DNA of 64,000 bases from Chalara sp. BL73 (lineage: Eukaryota > Ascomycota > Leotiomycetes > Helotiales): assembly GCA_918026815.1 (NCBI GenBank), contig CAKJVC010000171.1, positions 310,001 to 374,000 on the forward strand, read 5' to 3'. Of the stretch, positions 59,134-64,000 are shown in pieces; within the stretch, counting starts at the first letter, position 1; the number at the start of each line of letters is the position of its first letter. Position numbers and translations under genes: made by a program. The notes under the pieces were generated by a model, which saw only the letters and a program-made list of their open reading frames with translations, searched no databases and had not been told where the DNA came from.

Positions 59134-59997
59134 TTACAGCTCTTGCCTCGACAACGAGTTATAAGCCCATTGATAGGAACCCAGGAAGATAGCCCCCCCT
59201 GCACTAATCCACAATATTCGTGGTCCAATACCAGCAAAGAAAGCTTTTGGCCCGCTATCCCTCAATATCTGCCTGAGCAATGGTACCACCGCAGTCTTCT
59301 CCTTGGCTAACATCATTCTCGTTTTTAGCACATCTAATGGTGTTGTTACCCCAGCCGCGATAGCTCCAGCAGCGCTTCCAAATAGTGCACTTTCAAATCC
59401 GCTAATCTCTTCTCTATGGGAAGTCCTCCTTCGATATTCCTTCATAGATTCCCATAAGGGAAACTGAATCACTGTAAATGGCACCTCTCTCATAATTGTG
59501 ACTGACCAGCCCCGATACAGTTCCTTCCAAACTCCGGGTAGGCCAATAGTGCGATGTTGTGAGAGAATGCCTTTTAATGCAAGCAGGGAAGAAGGATATT
59601 GCCCAGCTTGCGCTCTCTGCTTCACCACCTCCGTTGGTACCCTGATGGCACAAGCAGCAACCTCTCCAAAGCTTGCAGCGACCATGTGTTCAATTGGCGC
59701 AGTCCATTCTCCAATCCTACTACTAGTGACAGCTTGTGCTCGCCGCTGTGTATGTAGTAGCGTCTTTGTGTATTCGTATGTGCAGAAGAAGAGCGCTGCA
59801 CCAGGCGCGGAGCCAATGATGGCACTCCCAACGCCACGGTAAATTCCACTAAAGCCGCCTGATGCGAGAAATCCGGAAGAGGATTGCAGGCGGGTTTTCA
59901 GGGTGTCGAGGGGATAGAGCGAAAGGTCGACAGTGGTTCCTGCCAGGCCACCAGATAGCAGGGCAGTTGTGAAAGTGGGGTTCGTCTGGGAGGACAT
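59134..59997 (-). CDS. PET8: Mitochondrial S-adenosylmethionine carrier (Sam5/Pet8-like)
   Basis: Intronless, 287 residues, near the typical size of this carrier. Three mitochondrial-carrier repeats are seen with signature motifs PLDTLKTRLQ, PTEVVKQRAQ and PLDVLKTRMM. The GGLAGTTVDLSLYPLD and GFLASGGFSGIYRGVGSA segments are characteristic of the SAM carrier subfamily. It imports SAM into the mitochondrial matrix in exchange for S-adenosylhomocysteine. The assignment within the carrier family rests on these segments. It diverges from the tilS-like gene, with 232 bp between start codons. Confidence 0.93.
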   Translation of the reverse strand: MSSQTNPTFTTALLSGGLAGTTVDLSLYPLDTLKTRLQSSSGFLASGGFSGIYRGVGSAIIGSAPGAALFFCTYEYTKTLLHTQRRAQAVTSSRIGEWTAPIEHMVAASFGEVAACAIRVPTEVVKQRAQAGQYPSSLLALKGILSQHRTIGLPGVWKELYRGWSVTIMREVPFTVIQFPLWESMKEYRRRTSHREEISGFESALFGSAAGAIAAGVTTPLDVLKTRMMLAKEKTAVVPLLRQILRDSGPKAFFAGIGPRILWISAGGAIFLGSYQWAYNSLSRQEL

Positions 59998-60229
59998 TTT
60001 GTATTATAGAATTATAATTTGAGTAGGCTATGTTACTACAATTGAAAGGATGGCCGAAGCCAGCTAGAAATGTTAAATTTCCATGTTTGTATGAATAGTA
60101 AAGCTCAGTCATCGGTTATTGTCAAACGTCAAAGCTTTATTTTCACGCGTCGAATCGCGCCGACTTCCCACTTTTTCAATCTTCTACCATAACATCGGCC
60201 AACGATCGCAGAGTCATAGAAAATATGGG
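59998..60229. promoter_or_regulatory. Divergent promoter, SAM carrier / tRNA-lysidine synthase-like gene
   Basis: A 232 bp region between start codons on opposite strands. It must carry both promoters. Both products probably serve mitochondria, so co-regulation is possible but unproven. Confidence 0.5.
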
Positions 60230-62045
60230 ATGAAGTCCAGAATCTTTGCATCGAAGGCCCTACCATCCGTAGCCCGCCATATAACTCCATCGGAGTTCTC
60301 TACGGAGTCTCGATATGGTCTCTATCACGCACGTAGAGTCCTAGGGTCTCAGGACGTGTTTACATTCGGTAAGAAAGAAAGATCAGGATCCTCAGTATTG
60401 AAAGACTCTGATGTAGCACTATCTTAGGTCTGGCAATCAGTGGAGGCGTTGATTCCATGGCGCTCGTGGCACTGTGCTCTAAAGTTCAGGTATTTCGAAA
60501 TTCGAACACGAAGTTTCATGCTTTCGTTGTTGATCACGGGGTCCGTAAGGGTAGCGATGTTGAAGCAAAATCAGTGTCTCTGTTGATAGAATCTAGAGGT
60601 TAAGCTATTCCTGTGCAGTAGAAATCTTGAACCTAATGAATGATGCAGGTATTCCTACTAGAGTCCTAACTATCGATTGGGGAGCAATTGGCGACCCAGC
60701 GAAATTGCTGAATTTTGAATCACTAGCTAGAAAGTATCGATATCAGGCTCTAGGGAAGGCTTGTGCTGAGGATGGAATCAAAGCGTTATTACTTGCTCAT
60801 CATCAGGATGACCAGGCGGAGACCGTGATGATGAGGTTGGTCAAAGGTCACCGTGCTCAGGGTTTAGTTGGAATGAAAGTTGTAGCAGGGATCCCGGAGT
60901 GTTATGGTATACATGGACTTCATCAAAGTGGCGGCGTTGGCTTGTCATATCAGTCCACTGAAACAGACAAGTTCCTCCCCAAGCCTCTCGAGCCATTGAT
61001 GATAGAGAGCGGTGGAATTAAGATTATCAGGCCGTTACTTAACTACAGTAAAGCAAGATTGGTTGCCACCTGCAAAAAGCAGAAAATGGACTGGTTCGAA
61101 GATCACACGAATGCGGACCCCAGCGTGACGATGAGAAACGCAATCAGACACATACACACTTCGTACGCATTGCCCGCTGCCCTCGCACCGCAATCTATGA
61201 CCGTATTATCGAGAAACTTACAAGTCAAGGAGAAACACTTGAATATGGCTGTAGGCAGATTCTTTTGGAGGTGCGATGTAACAGACTTTGATAATCGCAC
61301 AGGTACTGTGAGAGTTCTGCCTGCTAGTATTGACATTTTCGAGCTCTACCAAGACTCTAGCCTACTCTCAACAAAAGATCATGGACTAATTGCTGCTTTC
61401 TTATTACGAAAAATCATATCGTATGTTACGCCTGATGAACATGTCCGTTTGTCCTCGCTTCATGGCGCCGTGCGATATGTATTTCCTGAGGTCATGAAGG
61501 ATGGAAAAATGCCGGCGCCTCCTCCCACTGCATTCACAGTATCTGGTGTACTGTTCCAACGATTGGCTTCTTGCAAAAACAAGCAAGGGAAACAAAAGTA
61601 CAGATGGTTAGTGTCTCGACAACCGCATTATTCAAGTGCTTCCACGAGACCTATGCTTCATTTTCCGCCGACAGCAGTCCTCGAATGGTCATCATGGAAA
61701 CTGTACGATGGTCGATTCTGGTTCCGTATCAAGAATCTAGGCCATGAGACACTACTTATTCGTCCATTCAAGGAAGTTGATGTAGGGCAACTTCAGCTTT
61801 CATCAGTTGGATATGAGCGGCTCAGACATTATGCACCCGGACCTTTGAGATGGACTTTGCCGGTCATTGTTCTACAGGACAAGGCTGGACGAGAAAGTGC
61901 TGTAGGATTGCCTACTCTGGATCTTGTCATACCAGAATTTGACTCTCTCGTAAGATATGAGGTTCGCTACAAAAGTGTAGATGTCGAGAGCCTTCGCAAC
62001 CTCAAAGAAATTAATGACCGTCGGATATCATGGCGGATGATTTGA
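60230..62045 (+). CDS. tilS: TilS-like tRNA(Ile)-lysidine synthase (PP-loop ATPase), probably mitochondrial
   Basis: Three exons: 60230-60368, 60428-60598 and 60649-62045, 568 residues. The ATP-binding PP-loop SGGVDS lies at 51-56. It is followed by FVVDHGVRKGSDVEA and the TilS hallmark LLLAHHQDDQAETVMMRL, then RPLLNYSKARL and DHTNADPSVTMRNAIRH. TilS converts the wobble C of tRNA-Ile(CAU) to lysidine so that it reads AUA. The first 45 residues are basic and Ser/Ala-rich (MKSRIFASKALPSVARH), suggesting a mitochondrial presequence. The C-terminal third is divergent. Its role on the mitochondrial tRNA is inferred. The first intron ends exactly before the PP-loop. Confidence 0.9.
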
Positions 62046-62396
62046 TGTATGGAATTTCTCCTAGGGACATGCACATTCGTGTACATTAAAAGATCATACA
62101 ATTCAGAAAAATACTACTAAGCATTTTTAACCTTTTGCTGGGTCAGCGTTAGATAATGAAGAAACGGCTGTTAAAAAACCTAGTTTCGGGCGAGGATTGT
62201 TCCGAATTTTGATATGCTTACTTTCCAAGACGAATGGGTACAATTTCGGGCGACGCTTTCCACTCTCCCGAAAAATCCTCTGAAGTCAACTGATCTGTCT
62301 CGGGTCTTCCCGTCTTGCATGAGCTGTACAACAACTCAGATGACATATATATTACACATTTCTAAACAAGCCTTAGCAAAACAAAATTTCCTAGAC
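62046..62396. other. Short intergenic region
   Basis: About 350 bp between the tilS-like gene and the next co-oriented gene. The downstream frame is open from 62214, so part of this region could be coding if an upstream ATG is used. Confidence 0.4.
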
Positions 62397-63206
62397 ATGA
62401 CTTCAACTATAGGCTTTCGCTTCCTATCCCTTTTTTCGACTTCATTTACATCGATATCTCAGACTCATGTCAAATTACTGTCGGCAGTGGCACCAATCGC
62501 ATTACCCGCTTTATATCTCATCTACCTCAAGCGCTCCTTTTCACAGCAGACCACCTCCATAAATACCTTTAGTCCACCAGAGCCTGTACCCGCATCATTA
62601 CAAAGAACTAATGCAGCTGATACTCTTGAAATTTTTCAAGATCCAAGCTCATACAGAATTACTCGTGAGCACGTAGTGTCTCATCCAATTACGCTCGAAA
62701 ATTTAAAGCCTGAGTTTCGTACGGCAACAGGGACGATACTCGAACCGCAGCTCTTGGAGAAATATTTGCAGACTACATTTGAGGCTTTCACATGGACGCC
62801 CCAATCCATCTTGATGCACTGGATGATCAAGGACCCAACTGCGAAGCGGACTTTCGATGCTGAGTACTTAAAGAACTGTAAGTTCGAAATCGGCGACAGA
62901 ACATGCGGTGTTTATGTTGTTACTGCAAGAACGAAAGATGGGCAGGGTGGTGAAAAGGCTATCTTGAGCCTCTCACCGCCCGCTGGGTGGACTGGGCCTA
63001 TTGTGCATGGGATATTGAATGTTGGGTATGAGGTTGACGATGGGAAAGTGATGTTTGTAAACGAGACGGTCTTGTGGAGGAAAACGGGCGGACGACCCAC
63101 GTTGTTGGAGGGAGGCGCTGGGCGGTGGTTTCATGGTTTGCTTGCGGGATGGCTGATCTCTAAGGGGATGGGAATTGTGGTGGAGCAGAAGAAGAAAATT
63201 TTGTAA
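62397..63206 (+). CDS. Conserved hypothetical protein with one membrane segment
   Basis: Single-exon frame, 269 residues from the ATG at 62397. In-frame ATGs at 62214 and 62337 would lengthen it. I chose 62397 because it begins a basic, Ser/Thr-rich leader (MTSTIGFRF) followed by a hydrophobic segment (about 28-46, LLSAVAPIALPALYLIYL). The soluble part has conserved-looking stretches (HPITLENLKPEFRTATG, YEVDDGKVMFVNETVLWRK, RWFHGLLAGWLISKGM). The family is not recognised. A mitochondrial or other membrane location is a guess. Confidence 0.75.
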   Translation: MTSTIGFRFLSLFSTSFTSISQTHVKLLSAVAPIALPALYLIYLKRSFSQQTTSINTFSPPEPVPASLQRTNAADTLEIFQDPSSYRITREHVVSHPITLENLKPEFRTATGTILEPQLLEKYLQTTFEAFTWTPQSILMHWMIKDPTAKRTFDAEYLKNCKFEIGDRTCGVYVVTARTKDGQGGEKAILSLSPPAGWTGPIVHGILNVGYEVDDGKVMFVNETVLWRKTGGRPTLLEGGAGRWFHGLLAGWLISKGMGIVVEQKKKIL

Positions 63207-64000
63207 GGACATGTTGGTTGTAGAATCGTGGCTTTTGGATGCCAGGTAGCATTCCATCAGGTTGTATAACAGTTAACTATACGCTCCACTTAATAAGTAT
63301 ATACTAAACACTTCGCAATTATGGCCAATAATGCACAACCAATGTTCCGCTCTAGCCTCGAAGTTACTACATGACCTCGCCCCATGCCTGTATTCACTAT
63401 TTCACAGCTCAGCCATGAAAATTTTCTTGCTCTAAGCATACTTTCCTAGCCTTGGAGCTCCCTCAAGTCATCAAGTCAATAGTGAGTATTAGGAAAATGC
63501 ACGAGCGCCTTTATATAGAACCATAGAATGGTTCATTGATTCGATAGTAAACAATTCAAGCTAATAATTACATGTGAGAAAGGGCAAACTGAGACCGACC
63601 TAGCTCCGTTCATTTATCCTAACAGCTACAACCACTGCCCATGAGGTATGCTTTGTCGACGGAAACTTTCTGCTGGTTCAAATACAACACTACGATGCAG
63701 TGCTCACAGCTCCAGAAATAATGAGATATCATTTTGTGGATGATATGTCCGCTTTTCGCAGTTTATTTTGCAACAGAAAATATTAGCATTGACAATAACC
63801 GCCAAATGAACAGCGAAACCGAGATTTGCTAAAAAGATGGAATCTTTGATATTTTATTTACTGTTTATGTAGAATTTTGTGGAGCCATCGTCGACTCTGA
63901 CGTGAAGCACCCAACTCCAGCGCTGATGCTCCTGGGTATGCTCTAAAATTCATGCCAATAGGTTAAAAATAGACTTTCAGATGCCAAATAATCACATCAA
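63207..64000. other. Right flank, no gene seen
   Basis: About 790 bp to the window end. AT-rich with no supported open frame. Confidence 0.45.

Overview
The window is nuclear DNA of a filamentous ascomycete (Pezizomycotina). The evidence is: genes split by many short introns (mostly 41-60 bp, GT-AG, with CTAAC/CTGAC-like branch sites), GPI-anchored cell-wall proteins, fungal wall-active glycoside hydrolases, a KAR5-type karyogamy protein, and fungal forms of housekeeping genes. A leotiomycete-like origin is a guess and is not proven here. I rebuilt 23 gene models by joining open frames across splice sites and checking that phase is kept. The coding sum of every joined model is divisible by three.

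Layout, left to right. 0-4.2 kb: a GH76 mannosidase-like wall enzyme facing a GH16 chitin-glucan transglycosylase with an N-terminal chitin-binding domain. 6.2-13.4 kb: two small Myb/SANT-type DNA-binding proteins on either side of a 5.3 kb gene-poor stretch. 13.9-18.3 kb: a MaoC/HTD2-type mitochondrial dehydratase, a His- and Ser/Thr-rich GPI protein, and a penicillin acyltransferase-like Ntn hydrolase. 18.5-25.1 kb: a dense housekeeping block with DOM34/pelota, MET22/HAL2 phosphatase, mitochondrial ribosomal protein uL6m and KAR5. 25.4-30.6 kb: a GH92 alpha-mannosidase and a GH71 alpha-1,3-glucanase in tandem on the minus strand. 30.7-34.4 kb: a gene-poor stretch with decayed coding relics, including an apparent sphingolipid-type desaturase remnant. 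34.4-36.5 kb: a DHA14-type MFS transporter. 39.3-43.2 kb: a 1214-residue GH55 beta-1,3-glucanase with a mucin-like repeat region. 43.9-51.8 kb: a DDHD phospholipase, a WDR48/UAF1 WD-repeat protein and a Ulp1 SUMO protease. 52.5-54.6 kb: a phenol-hydroxylase-type FAD monooxygenase. 55.9-63.2 kb: a large conserved hypothetical gene with an awkward first exon, a mitochondrial S-adenosylmethionine carrier, a bacterial-type TilS, and a small membrane-anchored hypothetical protein.

How they work together. Five different wall-polysaccharide enzymes (GH76, GH16, GH92, GH71, GH55) plus a GPI wall protein lie within 43 kb. Together they cover mannan, chitin-glucan cross-links, alpha-1,3-glucan and beta-1,3-glucan. 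They are separated by unrelated housekeeping genes, so this is a loose neighbourhood and not an operon-like cluster. Several genes serve mitochondria (uL6m, SAM carrier, HTD2-like dehydratase, probable TilS). WDR48 and Ulp1, adjacent and co-oriented, both serve ubiquitin/SUMO removal.

I did not find a convincing new biological system. The items most worth checking are the acyltransferase of unknown substrate, the in-frame stop at the first splice junction of the 56 kb gene, the probable GC-AG introns in KAR5, the desaturase relic, and the small phase-0 exons and 69/99 bp coding repeats of the GH55 gene.
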